Virus record (IMG/VR): IMGVR_UViG_3300043496_000139
Coordinates: 1 to 42,725 of that record
Origin: a virus
Strand: one strand, 5' to 3'
DNA length: 42,725 bases
The position numbers and the translations under genes were made by a program. Each line of letters starts with the position of its first letter. Within the stretch, counting starts at the first letter, position 1. The notes beneath the pieces were generated by a model. That model was given only the letters and a program-made list of their open reading frames with translations, searched no databases and had not been told where the DNA came from. Shown here piece by piece: positions 5,959 to 14,189 of this stretch.

Positions 5959-6311
5959 TGTTGGCTCCTCTCGCGGCTGCGCTTTCCCCACTCCATCCCC
6001 AGGCGTAAGGCTTCCTCTGGAGTGGGGTGAGTCCTGCCAAAAATCGGATGTTCCGTGTTAAACAGGTCATAGGCTTTATCTGCTATCTCCTGGCTGTAGT
6101 AGCCGGCGAAGTATCCGATATTCGCAAGGATCCTGCGGGTGGCCTCTTCCTCCGATACTCCCAGCTTTACAATCTCGGCAACCTGCTCCGCGAGTAGCGT
6201 TGTGGCTTCTTCTTTCGTCATGCCGGCCGCAACTCGATCCATGATTTGCTGCAGGGATAGCATATTTTCGTTTACCTTTCCTTCCATGCTTCGGCTCTGC
6301 CTTTCCGTCAT
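5955..6311 (-). CDS. Hypothetical helical phage protein
   Basis: A 118-residue protein from the ATG at 6311, which overlaps the previous stop by ATGA; the ATG at 6263 (MLSLQQIM) is an alternative with an AAAGG upstream. The body is helical (AEQVAEIVKLGVSEEEATRRI) and ends with a motif HPIFGRTHPTPEEALRLGMEWG. No function recognised. Confidence 0.72.
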   Translation of the reverse strand: MTERQSRSMEGKVNENMLSLQQIMDRVAAGMTKEEATTLLAEQVAEIVKLGVSEEEATRRILANIGYFAGYYSQEIADKAYDLFNTEHPIFGRTHPTPEEALRLGMEWGKRSRERSQH

Positions 6312-6517
6312 CGCGTTTGATTTGCTTCTGAATTTCGTTCTTCATCTAACACGCGATAAGCCTCCGCTTGTAGTAGCTCTCGGAGTTCTCTGGAGTCTGC
6401 TTGCTGCTTTGCTCTTGTTGCCAGTGCGCGCGCGCGGCGGTGAATGAGTCCGGTGGATGGTAGGAACAAAACAAGGAACGCGATAGTGGCGAGTCCTGCG
6501 AGGTTGTAGTCCATCAT
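6308..6517 (-). CDS. Small membrane-anchored protein
   Basis: A 69-residue protein with an N-terminal hydrophobic segment (NLAGLATIAFLVLFLPSTG, about 5-23) followed by a basic, strongly charged helix (RALATRAKQQADSRELRELL). This is the shape of a single-pass inner-membrane protein with a coiled-coil tail. A GGAG 9 nt upstream and an ATGA overlap set the start at 6517. It could be an inner-membrane spanin or another accessory lysis protein, but the position outside the holin cluster makes that weak. Confidence 0.7.
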   Translation of the reverse strand: MMDYNLAGLATIAFLVLFLPSTGLIHRRARALATRAKQQADSRELRELLQAEAYRVLDEERNSEANQTR

Positions 6518-6726
6518 TTTTTGTTTCTCCTGAATTGCGCGGCTTTTGGACAATCGGAAAAGTGGGAGACTGCAGGATCTTCGTCGCCACTCATGGGGTT
6601 CATAGGCATAGTGGCTCCGTTCGGCGTTAACCAGAGCTCCATGCTGGATCCACACGGGCACGTTTTGTTTGCGAGGTACTTGTAACCGGCCTCGATCAGC
6701 TTCGCTTTGGTCGCGGGGAATGGCAT
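6514..6726 (-). CDS. Small cysteine-containing phage protein
   Basis: A 70-residue protein. CPCGS (residues 23-27) with a later SDCPKA provides four potential metal ligands with nearby histidine. The start follows GGAG by 5 nt. Unknown function; one of a cluster of small putative zinc proteins. Confidence 0.72.
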   Translation of the reverse strand: MPFPATKAKLIEAGYKYLANKTCPCGSSMELWLTPNGATMPMNPMSGDEDPAVSHFSDCPKAAQFRRNKK

Positions 6727-6727
6727 C

Positions 6728-7294
6728 TCAACTCCACCAATCGGTTAGCATGTCGGATTTGCTCTTGTTGTCTGGGCCGTCCCATTCAGGATGAGTCGGC
6801 ATCCATTCAATCGTGTCATTCGGGCCTTCCTTGTACGGGGCCATCTGAATGGTGATGGGGATGCCTGGGCCATTGGTAAAGACCACAACGGCCTCATCCC
6901 ATATCTCGCGGGGTAGGTTCTTCATCTCTCCGCCGTGGGCTGCGAGGGTACGTTTATAGTGCGCCATGAATTTCTCAACTCCCATTTCTTTGGGAGCGGG
7001 GAGGTTGTAATACTTCCCATAGGCATCTGAATTGATCCAGCGAGAATCCGTGACGAAACTAAGGCTCTGGGCCTTGCGGGTGCGCGCCATCATATTGGCG
7101 GATGCGGCCATCTGGTACTTCTCTTTATTGTCCTTCCAGCCCAACATCATTATGGTGATTTCATCTCCGTAGATGAACGCCATCGGCAACATCTGTTCGT
7201 CTCCGCTGTACTTGAAACTCTCGCGCTGATGTTTAGCGAGGTCCAACAGTGTAGTCATCATTTCTTTGGTGTCTTGGTTAGTCGTCGTCTTCAT
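6728..7294 (-). CDS. Hypothetical phage protein
   Basis: A 188-residue protein from the ATG at 7294, overlapping the upstream gene by 17 nt; ATG codons at 7261 and 7258 are alternatives. Contains MLPMAFIYGDEITIMMLGW, a long central helix region and a C-terminal segment rich in prolines and tryptophans (EWMPTHPEWDGPDN). I see no catalytic motif. Confidence 0.72.
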   Translation of the reverse strand: MKTTTNQDTKEMMTTLLDLAKHQRESFKYSGDEQMLPMAFIYGDEITIMMLGWKDNKEKYQMAASANMMARTRKAQSLSFVTDSRWINSDAYGKYYNLPAPKEMGVEKFMAHYKRTLAAHGGEMKNLPREIWDEAVVVFTNGPGIPITIQMAPYKEGPNDTIEWMPTHPEWDGPDNKSKSDMLTDWWS

Positions 7295-7841
7295 CGTCCC
7301 AGCGTCTCCAGGTCTCTTGCCGGCCAACCGTCCACAACAGAAAATGTCTCCATCGTGGCGGTATCAGGCATTGCATTGTTAGTTCTTCGTGCTTGTCTCG
7401 CGCTTCGTTCTCCGTGGTGTAGCGGATTTGAAGCTGGTCGTCTGGGAAGTGTTTTTTGTTGTAGGCTTCGCGCTTCTGTCGTTCCTCAAACTCCAGTTTT
7501 AAGTCTTCGGGCATGGTTCTTTTGGACCCGCGCGTGAAATGTTCGCGCATATCGTTCAACAGCCATTCCCCATACTCGCGGGAGAATCGGAGCGGTTTCG
7601 TTGGGGCAAATAACATGGTCTCGAATAGCAGGGGTTTTCCCCATCCCCAGTTATGATCCATTCCCAGCCATACGGTACTCAGGCGTTCTCCGTAAAGTGT
7701 TTTGGTGCTGCCTACGATCCGGGCCGCGCTGTCCTCGAACATGATTCCCCACTGTTCGGCGGCGGTCAGTAGTTCATTGTCCAGGATCGGCTTACCGTCG
7801 CGGTGGTAATACCTGATTGGGGATTGGTCCAGGGTGAACAT
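7278..7841 (-). CDS. Conserved phage protein, function unknown
   Basis: A 187-residue protein. The segment GERLSTVWLGMDHNWGWG followed by PLLFETM (about residues 52-78) is a strongly conserved-looking block; the rest is charged and ends in an acidic tail (DDEDDD). The start follows GAAGG closely. The upstream 160 bp are non-coding and hold a hairpin, so this gene may begin its own transcript or mark an attenuated junction. Confidence 0.75.
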   Translation of the reverse strand: MFTLDQSPIRYYHRDGKPILDNELLTAAEQWGIMFEDSAARIVGSTKTLYGERLSTVWLGMDHNWGWGKPLLFETMLFAPTKPLRFSREYGEWLLNDMREHFTRGSKRTMPEDLKLEFEERQKREAYNKKHFPDDQLQIRYTTENEARDKHEELTMQCLIPPRWRHFLLWTVGRQETWRRWDDEDDD

Positions 7842-8004
7842 TCCTTCGTCTTTTCTCCGGTCTTAAGTTAGGTGGGGAGTGAACAACAACTAGTATGTTG
7901 CCCACTCCCGTAACCTGCGTAGCAACTTCATGCGTTCGATTACTCTCCCGCGTCCATCCGCCACGCCCTGCGGCTCAGGGTTTAGTCCTTCGCCGCAACC
8001 TCGA
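7842..8004 (-). promoter_or_regulatory. Intergenic gap with hairpin
   Basis: A 163-bp gap without a convincing gene. It holds an inverted repeat GGGAGTG (7875-7881) with CACTCCC (7903-7909) and an inner CAAC/GTTG pair. No T-run follows, so it is an attenuator or processing-site candidate. A 13-codon frame ends inside the hairpin but lacks support as a gene. Confidence 0.45.
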
Positions 8005-8193
8005 TCACTTGGTTTCCAACTTGGCCTCGACCTTGGCCAGTCGATCAATCAGGTCAATAAACTTTCCGGTCAACAGGCTGATATCGGTATGCAGTTCCCT
8101 GCGTACATCGTCAGCCTTCCGGTTGTTAATGAACACGCCTACCACGATGGCTCCCAGGGTGACGGCGAATTGCCAGTTATTGCTATCGTGCAT
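8005..8193 (-). CDS. Small membrane protein with coiled coil (XhlA-like shape)
   Basis: A 62-residue protein. An N-terminal hydrophobic segment (WQFAVTLGAIVVGVFI, about 7-22) is followed by a coiled coil (SLLTGKFIDLIDRLAKVEAKL). Similar architecture occurs in haemolysin XhlA-type and spanin-like phage proteins, usually with the membrane segment at the other end. It starts 1 nt after the ATPase gene ends. Function not certain. Confidence 0.7.
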   Translation of the reverse strand: MHDSNNWQFAVTLGAIVVGVFINNRKADDVRRELHTDISLLTGKFIDLIDRLAKVEAKLETK

Positions 8194-8194
8194 A

Positions 8195-9598
8195 TTACTT
8201 GCTCACTTTCTTTTTGGTGGCCTTCTTTGCCGTCTTTGCCTCTGGGAGTCTGTCCAGGGGCTCATCGTTGACGGTCTTTACTTCGCCGTCTTCCATGTAG
8301 AAACCAACATTGCCCGTCAAATCGACACATTCTATGAAAACTTGGAAATCGCGCTCGTGGGCCATATCCGCGATGATGGCGAGGCTGGCATCATCCAATA
8401 GGCTCCCGTCCTTGATCCTCATGACTCGGACCTTGCGGTTAGTCGTCATGCCTATGGCTGCGCTGACCTTGATCTGTTCGGCGTTGCTGGCCTGTTCAAA
8501 CGGTAGGTTGTTATACATCACTTCCTGATTGCCAAACCCCAGACCTTCGACGGGATACTTCGCGTGGGCAATGGCTTCCTTCTTGCGGCGTTCGCCTTCC
8601 TTCACGGCCGCGTCCAGCTTGCTCCATTCCTCATGCGCCACCTTGTAATCAGCGTCAATCTTGGCGCGCATCTGGCCGCGCTCGATCGCTCGGTTAAGGA
8701 TTCGGGCTTCCTCGATCTGCGCGGCGAGTGCGGCGGCATCCTTCGGCTCTGCCAGGGGCTCCCATGCCTTCTCCGTCTTCTCCATCTCTACCAAGCGGTC
8801 AAGGTCTTGGCGAAGTGCTATCTCCATCCGCTCAATCTCGAGGCGCAATTCTCCAAGACGGTCCGCGCGTGATCTAGTGGCTTCTTTCATCCTTTCGTAT
8901 TCGCGCTGGTAATCCTCGCGTTCGCGCCTCTCGCGTTCAATCTCCAGGTTGTAGTTGCTAACCTGGGCAAGTTCCTCCGTCATGCCTTTCACGTCGCGGG
9001 GCTCGGTGGGGAGACCTTCGGGGATCTGGATAGCATCGCGCTGGGCCTCTAGCTGGTCGCGCTTGCGGCCGGCAATGGTGCGCGCGTCAAACTCGCCTTG
9101 TATCTTCTCGTCCAGCGCGTCCATGTCGATATCAGGGGTGGAGATGCGGCGAAGGATGTGATATTGCTCCTTCGGTTTCATCCGCATAAACTCCAGCGGG
9201 TCAAAGCTGACCTGTTTCAATAGCGCGTCTTCGAGCTCATCCGGTGTGGTGATCTTCTGCCGGCGCTCCTGGAGCTCCGTGGCATCCGCTCCAGGCATCT
9301 GCTCTACGTGGAGACGGCCGGCGCGCTTAGATGATCCCTCGAAGAATTGGCGGGTAAGCACAACCTCTGTCTTAGAGTCCTCCCCCATGTCTATCTTTAT
9401 GCCTCCGCGCGCGGCTCCGGTGCGAACGGGGCGGCTGGGGATGCTCTTGCCGCCAACCAAAACCATTTCGATCATGTCTAGGGTTGTGGTCTTCCCTGTC
9501 CCGTTGCCTCCGCTGATGCGGTTCACGTACTTGTTAGGGGTAATGTCGATTACCTTGATCTTCTTTACGTTGCTTCCCTGCAGCCGAATAATTCTCAC
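8195..9598 (-). CDS. SbcC/RecF-type ATPase
   Basis: A 467-residue SMC-like ATPase. Walker A GGNGTGKTT lies at 30-38 after a beta strand (MRIIRLQGSNVKKI), then a long charged coiled coil (about 200-345), then a C-terminal lobe with MRIKDGSLLDDASLAII and FQVFIECVD, which fits a signature/Walker-B region in degenerate form. The protein ends in a lysine/alanine-rich tail. Phage proteins of this type usually work with a nuclease in recombination or end processing (T4 gp46, SbcC, RecF families). No Mre11/SbcD-like nuclease partner is encoded next to it, so it may act alone or with the host's. Confidence 0.87.
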   Translation of the reverse strand: MRIIRLQGSNVKKIKVIDITPNKYVNRISGGNGTGKTTTLDMIEMVLVGGKSIPSRPVRTGAARGGIKIDMGEDSKTEVVLTRQFFEGSSKRAGRLHVEQMPGADATELQERRQKITTPDELEDALLKQVSFDPLEFMRMKPKEQYHILRRISTPDIDMDALDEKIQGEFDARTIAGRKRDQLEAQRDAIQIPEGLPTEPRDVKGMTEELAQVSNYNLEIERERREREDYQREYERMKEATRSRADRLGELRLEIERMEIALRQDLDRLVEMEKTEKAWEPLAEPKDAAALAAQIEEARILNRAIERGQMRAKIDADYKVAHEEWSKLDAAVKEGERRKKEAIAHAKYPVEGLGFGNQEVMYNNLPFEQASNAEQIKVSAAIGMTTNRKVRVMRIKDGSLLDDASLAIIADMAHERDFQVFIECVDLTGNVGFYMEDGEVKTVNDEPLDRLPEAKTAKKATKKKVSK

Positions 9599-9614
9599 TT
9601 CTGTTTCCTCTTTC

Positions 9615-9914
9615 TTAAAACTCTTCGCCTGTCATCGAGTCATATTGTTTAGCCTTGCCGAAGATAGTTACGGCGCGCCCTTTTGCGTCGGTCAGTTTTT
9701 CCCCATCGCGCGTCAGGATGATTTGATAGGCGCGGTATGCTGGCCTTGTTTCGCCACTCGTAAAGACAATCTCCGTCTCGCTGATCTTCTCTACAAATAC
9801 GGCGTCGCGGTTGTCGTCAGAGTCGGTGAGGTTGATACAGAATCCCGCCTTTAACTCACTCGGCTTAAGGTCTCTGGGTTCGTTGGTTTTTTCCAGCGTT
9901 CTGCGAATTTCCAT
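9615..9914 (-). CDS. Hypothetical protein between TA pair and ATPase
   Basis: A 99-residue, polar, beta-rich looking protein (FVEKISETEIVFTSG, IILTRDGEKLTDAKGRAVTIFG). It starts directly after the toxin stop (TAGATG) with GGAG 12 nt upstream. An in-frame continuation of the toxin operon is likely. No function recognised. Confidence 0.7.
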   Translation of the reverse strand: MEIRRTLEKTNEPRDLKPSELKAGFCINLTDSDDNRDAVFVEKISETEIVFTSGETRPAYRAYQIILTRDGEKLTDAKGRAVTIFGKAKQYDSMTGEEF

Positions 9915-10187
9915 CTAGTTTTGGGCTCCATGTTTTATATCGGTGATGCGTATTTCTTTGGGTGTGAGGGTATAGCGGATGATGTACGGGGTTCCGGTTA
10001 CTACCATCTCGCGCCGGTTGATAAAGTTTGTGGTTCGCCCACTCTTGGGGAAGTCAACTATCCGTCCAAAGGTTTTATAGATTCTCTGCCGCACGTTTAA
10101 AGCGTTCTGTAAACCGCTGTCCTCTGCGATGTATTGAAAGATTTTCTCCTCGCGTTGGCGGATGACGGGCGTTAGCGTGATCTTCAA
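9915..10187 (-). CDS. parE-like: ParE/RelE-family toxin
   Basis: A 90-residue protein with the compact ParE/RelE fold pattern: an N-terminal helix pair (RQREEKIFQYIAED, ALNVRQRIYKTFGRI), then VDFPKSGRTTNFINRREMVVTGTPYIIRYTL and the C-terminal strand ITDIKHGAQN. These match chromosomal ParE toxins, which poison gyrase, better than mRNA-cleaving RelE, but the target cannot be settled by sequence. It overlaps the antitoxin gene by 4 nt (ATGA), the usual antitoxin-toxin order. Confidence 0.9.
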   Translation of the reverse strand: MKITLTPVIRQREEKIFQYIAEDSGLQNALNVRQRIYKTFGRIVDFPKSGRTTNFINRREMVVTGTPYIIRYTLTPKEIRITDIKHGAQN

Positions 10188-10447
10188 CTAGCCTTCCTCC
10201 GCTCCGCACGTTCCAGTTTTTTAAAGAAGCTATCCATATGGGTTTCGTGCTCCTCCATCGTGATCCAGCCCACGCGGTCAGCCTCGGCAATGATGGCCTC
10301 ATGCTCGGCATGATCGGCGCGTACTCGTTCCAGGTATTGCTCAATTGCAAGGTTGATAACAAACGTCCTATCGCGTTCATAGGCGGCGGCGATGGTGTCT
10401 AACTCGTCCACTATCGCCTCATTGATTCGGAAACTTACGTTTTTCAT
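10184..10447 (-). CDS. parD-like: Ribbon-helix-helix antitoxin (ParD/CopG type)
   Basis: An 87-residue protein. The N-terminal strand KNVSFRINEAIV and the two helices (DELDTIAAAYERDRTFVINLAIEQYL) form an RHH DNA-binding domain; the C-terminal acidic helices (HEAIIAEADRVGWITMEEH) are the expected toxin-wrapping tail. Start choices are 10447, 10453 and 10474; 10447 puts the first strand right at the N-terminus. An inverted repeat upstream (10462-10483) fits autoregulation, as known for this class. Confidence 0.88.
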   Translation of the reverse strand: MKNVSFRINEAIVDELDTIAAAYERDRTFVINLAIEQYLERVRADHAEHEAIIAEADRVGWITMEEHETHMDSFFKKLERAERRKAS

Positions 10448-10461
10448 TCCCATGTGTGGAG

Positions 10462-10496
10462 CATAGCACATCATAACGCTATGTATGACAACTATA
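10462..10496 (-). promoter_or_regulatory. Putative TA operator and promoter
   Basis: CATAGC (10462-10467) and GCTATG (10478-10483) form an inverted repeat with a 10-bp gap; the inner CATAACGCTATG (10472-10483) is itself a near palindrome. On the minus strand TTGTCA (about 10486-10491) can serve as -35, with a weak -10 overlapping the repeat. The site is directly upstream of the RHH antitoxin and downstream of the late terminator, so a separate promoter is needed here. Confidence 0.5.
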
Positions 10497-10505
10497 TTTC
10501 ACGCA

Positions 10506-10546
10506 AAAATATGCCCTTTCCGCCTGTGGCATCCTTGGGAAAGGGC
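10506..10546 (-). terminator. Late-operon terminator after holin
   Basis: GCCCTTTCC (10513-10521) and GGAAAGGGC (10538-10546) form a perfect 9-bp stem; on the minus strand it is followed by ATATTTTT. It lies 30 bp beyond the holin-like gene and would separate the structural operon from the toxin-antitoxin and small-gene operon. Confidence 0.88.
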
Positions 10547-10576
10547 TAATCAGAGAGGATGCAGCGTCTGCGCGCC

Positions 10577-10891
10577 TTACTCGATATGAACCTTATAGTT
10601 TTGTGCCGGCGTCCCGCTGGGTGTGGGGTTCTCGTGTGGGCTCGGATAGTCGCTGATCTTGGTCGCGGTCCCGTGGATGCCGGCTGCGGCCAGACCTATC
10701 AGGAGATAGGTGGCCAGCGTCGTCCAGGTGAACTCAAAGCGAAAGACCACAAACAATCCCACGGCCGTCAGTGTGGCATTGCCCAGAACGCCTCCCCAGC
10801 CATTTAGCAGGGGAAGAAACAACTTCGCCAGTTGCAGGGATCCCGCAACGATGACGGCCAGCAAGAGGATGCGTTCTGGATCGGTAAACAT
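10577..10891 (-). CDS. Putative holin
   Basis: A 104-residue protein with three predicted membrane spans (about 8-28, 36-50 and 57-73) and a polar, proline-rich C-terminus (SPHENPTPSGTPAQN). Size, topology and position at the end of the late operon, after the tail fibre and lysin genes, fit a class I holin. No holin family is named, so the call rests on topology and context. Confidence 0.7.
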   Translation of the reverse strand: MFTDPERILLLAVIVAGSLQLAKLFLPLLNGWGGVLGNATLTAVGLFVVFRFEFTWTTLATYLLIGLAAAGIHGTATKISDYPSPHENPTPSGTPAQNYKVHIE

Positions 10892-10905
10892 AGGATCTCC
10901 AGATT

Positions 10906-11103
10906 TTAACTCGGTTCGGATTTAACCAGACCTTCGGGGTCGTTCCACCTGTAACCAGGGTGGGCCTCCTCGATGGTGTTGATAAACGCCACGCGCTCTA
11001 ACAGGTTCGCCTGTACCTGCTGCTGCAGGATGTTGTTTTTCAGTGCGAAATTCTCCAGCTTTACGCGCTCAAACTCGCTTAGGGTTCCGTTGCTTCCGCT
11101 CAT
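10906..11103 (-). CDS. Small coiled-coil protein next to holin
   Basis: A 65-residue protein: polar N-terminus, a helix with heptad spacing (FERVKLENFALKNNILQQQV, then ANLLERVAFINTIEE) and a short C-terminal tail. The ATG at 11103 overlaps the tail-fibre stop (ATGA); longer in-frame starts run back into the fibre gene and are not supported. Similar short proteins occur beside lysis genes in other phages. Function unknown. Confidence 0.75.
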   Translation of the reverse strand: MSGSNGTLSEFERVKLENFALKNNILQQQVQANLLERVAFINTIEEAHPGYRWNDPEGLVKSEPS

Positions 11104-14042
11104 GCTCTCTTTTTCTCCTTCGTCTTTGGTGTTGCGGCTTCTATAGGCTCCGGGGCTGGCTCCGGGGCCGGGGCTGGTTCCCGCTTGGCCTGGGCAACCT
11201 GCAATCTCTCTACTCCGATTTTGCGAACGGCCTTGACTTCCCACGCCACGGTTGCAACCGGCGCGGAAGACTGAACGGTAAACTTGCCATCGACTACACG
11301 CGAAGCTGCAAGCATCGTGAGTACCGCACCCGTCTCGAATACCTGGGTGAGTTGCACACTGCGGTCTTCGGGGAACGTGAGGGATTCAAAGTAATCGGGG
11401 AGTGTCACTTCTGCGATGCCGTTCGAGGTCACAACTTCGCCGCGATAGTAGACGCCGTTCTCTGGCCCCTCCAGACAGGAGTGCCACAAGTCTTTTGTGT
11501 CATCGAGCGGGTGAGGGATTACAAATGCTTTGGTGCCGGTGCAACTGATTCCGCCTTTGACGTTGAATCCACCTGCGGGGGTAAATTCCATGTACTCCAC
11601 AAACTCCAGACTTCCCCCCGGCCCTATCCCTCCCCACATGAATTGGCCGCGAGAACCGCCGTCGCCAGTCGAAGCATTTACCGTCCACGTACCGACGTTG
11701 TATTTGTAGCAGGAGTAGGTACGTAGCCCGGATGACGGCGGGTGGGCGGCTATGCTGCCGCTAACTAGTCCTGTACCGGAGCTAACCTGTCCGACACAAC
11801 CGGCGTCTCCCGTTGCCGAAATTGTGAGTGCGGTTAGAAGATTAGCGGCGTTGGCCGAAGCTACTCTGAATTGGAAGAGTCCCCTTCCTCCACCCGCACC
11901 GAAGGAATCTATATATGTGGTGTCGGATGCCCAGCTAATCCCTCCTACAGAGGTCAGTGCGCCCACTCCTCCGGTGCCGGTTCTTATAGCTTGACCTGCG
12001 TATACCGTTCCAGTGGCTTGTAAGTTTCCTTGGATAGTCGCACCAGTACGGGTGAACAGTGCAAGCTCACGTACGTCTGTCTGATCTGCACTTAGAGACA
12101 TTAGCTGAAGATTGGGTGCCAACGTCGGAGTACCTTGGCCTCCGAACATTACTATCCTGCTCACGCCGTTATAAAAATCTATAGAGGTTGAGGCGATCGT
12201 GTTGGATGTAAGAGCGCCCCCGGATGTAACAGCGCCGCCAGATTTAACACCGGCCTTTACTGATAACTGTGCCGATGAGTCAAGGAACATGAACGGTGGG
12301 GTGGCAGTCGTAACAGCTGTGCCGGGAGCTACGTTGTACCATGCATGTCCTCCCCCTGCTCCCCCGCTGTAGTTGATGTAATCGGTTTCGCCTACTCCAT
12401 TACCGATGTTCCAGCCTATTTGTAATCCCGAACCGCTAACGGGTGCGGCTACAGAACCGAGGGTATTTACATCGGCATGAAACAGTGCGTTAACGGTTTG
12501 CTTTGCAGTGAAGACGTTGGCAGTGTTAAGGCGCGGTATGGTTGCGGGGTCAATCGGCGTTCCCCATGCGCTTCCACTTGAGACAGCGATGCCAGCGCCT
12601 GGGTAGACCTGTGCCGGGGCTGTGTATATGGGAACATTTAAAGTGTTTCCCGCAAGAGTGGCCGCTCCACTTGTGCCGTTGGTTGTTAGGGTGAGCTTCC
12701 CTTGCAGAGTGTTGGGGTTGATCGAAGCTCCCCATGCATCTCCAAGAGAGACGCCTATACCTATTGGCGGAAACTGCATCCCGCCAGAGTCGCCGGTATT
12801 GGCGAAGGTGCGAACGGGTGAGTTATTGACAAGGCATGTTTCAAAGGATGCGTCGGCTGCTGACACTTCGCCATCGACCACCCAATCTCCTGTAACGTGT
12901 CCATCTCCTAGTATCTTTACGGGGGCGGGGTTTCCTGCATTGTCTTTGCCAGTAATGGATATGCAGGTTAATTCTCCCATGTTGATCTGACCGGCGATTC
13001 CAATGCTTCCGGTGATATTAAAGTTGCCGAGCATACCGACATTGCCGGTTATATCTAGCTCGCCCTGAATGTCGGTGTTGTGCATATGGGTATTGCCCAC
13101 GACCGTGAAATTGGTGGCAACGTGCAGGTCGCTGAGAATCTTTACAGCGTCGGGGTCGCCTGCGTTGTTTTTTCCAGTAATGGATATGCAGGTTAATTCT
13201 CCCATGTTGATCTGCCCTGCCACCCCAATGCTTCCGGTGATGTTGAAGTTACCCATCATGCTTAGGTCGCCGGTCAGTTCCATATCGCCGTGAGCGTGTA
13301 TGTCTCCAACATTCGTGATGCCATTCGGAGTAAGCCACACGTCGCCGCCAAGATGGTTAAGCCGTATGGTCTGGTCGTAGGTTCCACCTACTGTCTCCCC
13401 CTGTAAATCAATCGCGTTCTCTGCGGGTCTGCCAAAGGTGTACATTCCTTTCGCGCCATTTTGGAATGGGTCGCCAACCCATAGGTTGATTTCATTATTG
13501 AAGTTGAAGAGATACAGACCTTGCGGCATGAGGATGCGATAGTTGCCCACTCCCGGCACTACTTCTCCGCGCATCAGGATGTGGGGAGCTTGCCCCTGCT
13601 GCTGAATCCCCAACTGCATTGATGGCACATTTGCGTCCTGTTTTCCCGTTGCAAAGATATTCGCCGTTCCTTGGCCGCTGGTGCCGTTCGGGTCGAATCC
13701 CATCTGTAGGGTTGCCGGTTGCGTTGCCGGTGTGCCGTGTGCCACGTACCCGGATAGCTGGTCGAAGTCCTTCGGAACATACCTCGTTCCATTCCACTGC
13801 CAAAGCTGGTTATTGCCGGTGCGGTTGTCCCATAGCATGATGCCGGCATTGCCTCCGGTGACGAGGGCTATATCGTCGGCAACGTTAATGCCCTGCGTGA
13901 TGACAACCGTTCCGTATCCAATCGTGTTGCGCGCGAAATCAACTCCAGCCTGGATGGTTTGGAGAGCACCGTTGCCTACCACATAAAACGTAGTGTTTAT
14001 CTGGTCGATTCCGATTGGTGCGGTGTGTGTGGTCGTCGCCAT
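11100..14042 (-). CDS. Tail fibre protein
   Basis: A 980-residue, low-charge, Gly/Thr/Asn-rich fibre. The N-terminus (about 1-90, GIDQINTTFYVVGNGALQTI) probably attaches to the virion. The middle holds repeated beta strands, including a tandem duplication (about 260-302 and 336-376) with NFNITGSIG and AGQINMGELTCISITGK. Two later GxGIxVSxGxAWGxxIxP motifs suggest another repeat family. At about 835-940 is a conserved fibre C-terminal module (KAFVIPHPLDDTKDLWHSC, EGPE, VYYRGEV, LPDYFESL) found near fibre tips of many phages and in cyanobacterial proteins. It ends with a Pro/Ala/Lys-rich tail. Predicted receptor-binding protein. The start follows AAGGAGC. Confidence 0.9.
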   Translation of the reverse strand: MATTTHTAPIGIDQINTTFYVVGNGALQTIQAGVDFARNTIGYGTVVITQGINVADDIALVTGGNAGIMLWDNRTGNNQLWQWNGTRYVPKDFDQLSGYVAHGTPATQPATLQMGFDPNGTSGQGTANIFATGKQDANVPSMQLGIQQQGQAPHILMRGEVVPGVGNYRILMPQGLYLFNFNNEINLWVGDPFQNGAKGMYTFGRPAENAIDLQGETVGGTYDQTIRLNHLGGDVWLTPNGITNVGDIHAHGDMELTGDLSMMGNFNITGSIGVAGQINMGELTCISITGKNNAGDPDAVKILSDLHVATNFTVVGNTHMHNTDIQGELDITGNVGMLGNFNITGSIGIAGQINMGELTCISITGKDNAGNPAPVKILGDGHVTGDWVVDGEVSAADASFETCLVNNSPVRTFANTGDSGGMQFPPIGIGVSLGDAWGASINPNTLQGKLTLTTNGTSGAATLAGNTLNVPIYTAPAQVYPGAGIAVSSGSAWGTPIDPATIPRLNTANVFTAKQTVNALFHADVNTLGSVAAPVSGSGLQIGWNIGNGVGETDYINYSGGAGGGHAWYNVAPGTAVTTATPPFMFLDSSAQLSVKAGVKSGGAVTSGGALTSNTIASTSIDFYNGVSRIVMFGGQGTPTLAPNLQLMSLSADQTDVRELALFTRTGATIQGNLQATGTVYAGQAIRTGTGGVGALTSVGGISWASDTTYIDSFGAGGGRGLFQFRVASANAANLLTALTISATGDAGCVGQVSSGTGLVSGSIAAHPPSSGLRTYSCYKYNVGTWTVNASTGDGGSRGQFMWGGIGPGGSLEFVEYMEFTPAGGFNVKGGISCTGTKAFVIPHPLDDTKDLWHSCLEGPENGVYYRGEVVTSNGIAEVTLPDYFESLTFPEDRSVQLTQVFETGAVLTMLAASRVVDGKFTVQSSAPVATVAWEVKAVRKIGVERLQVAQAKREPAPAPEPAPEPIEAATPKTKEKKRA
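12949..13214. repeat. 41-bp exact direct repeat inside the fibre gene
   Basis: The 41 bp at 12949-12989 recur exactly at 13174-13214, inside two longer similar segments 225 bp (75 codons) apart. Identity at synonymous positions suggests a recent duplication or gene conversion within the fibre gene. Confidence 0.9.
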
Positions 14043-14054
14043 CGTCTTGCTCCT

Positions 14055-14186
14055 TTAGGTCTGATAAATCTTTGCGATGCACCATCCGAGAAATGCCAGT
14101 ATCAAAGCCAGTGCCCCCGCGAGGATCTTCATAAACATTCGCGTTGCTGGATCCTGGGGGTCATACTGGCCGTTTCGATATGGCAT
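14055..14186 (-). CDS. Small single-span membrane protein
   Basis: A 43-residue protein: polar N-terminus (PYRNGQYDPQDPATRMF), then a hydrophobic span (ILAGALALILAFLGWCIA) and a short tail. GAGG 6 nt before the ATG at 14186 supports it. It sits between two fibre-type genes in the late operon; a holin-accessory or spanin role is possible but not shown. Confidence 0.6.
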   Translation of the reverse strand: MPYRNGQYDPQDPATRMFMKILAGALALILAFLGWCIAKIYQT

Positions 14187-14189
14187 CCG

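Noticed and set aside
7910-8004. 13-codon leftward peptide (MKLLRRLREWATY)
   Set aside because: Too short, no RBS and ends inside a hairpin; could only be a leader peptide, which nothing downstream supports.
11043-11726. Rightward 227-codon frame opposite the tail fibre
   Set aside because: Antisense to a well-supported fibre gene, no RBS or conserved pattern.
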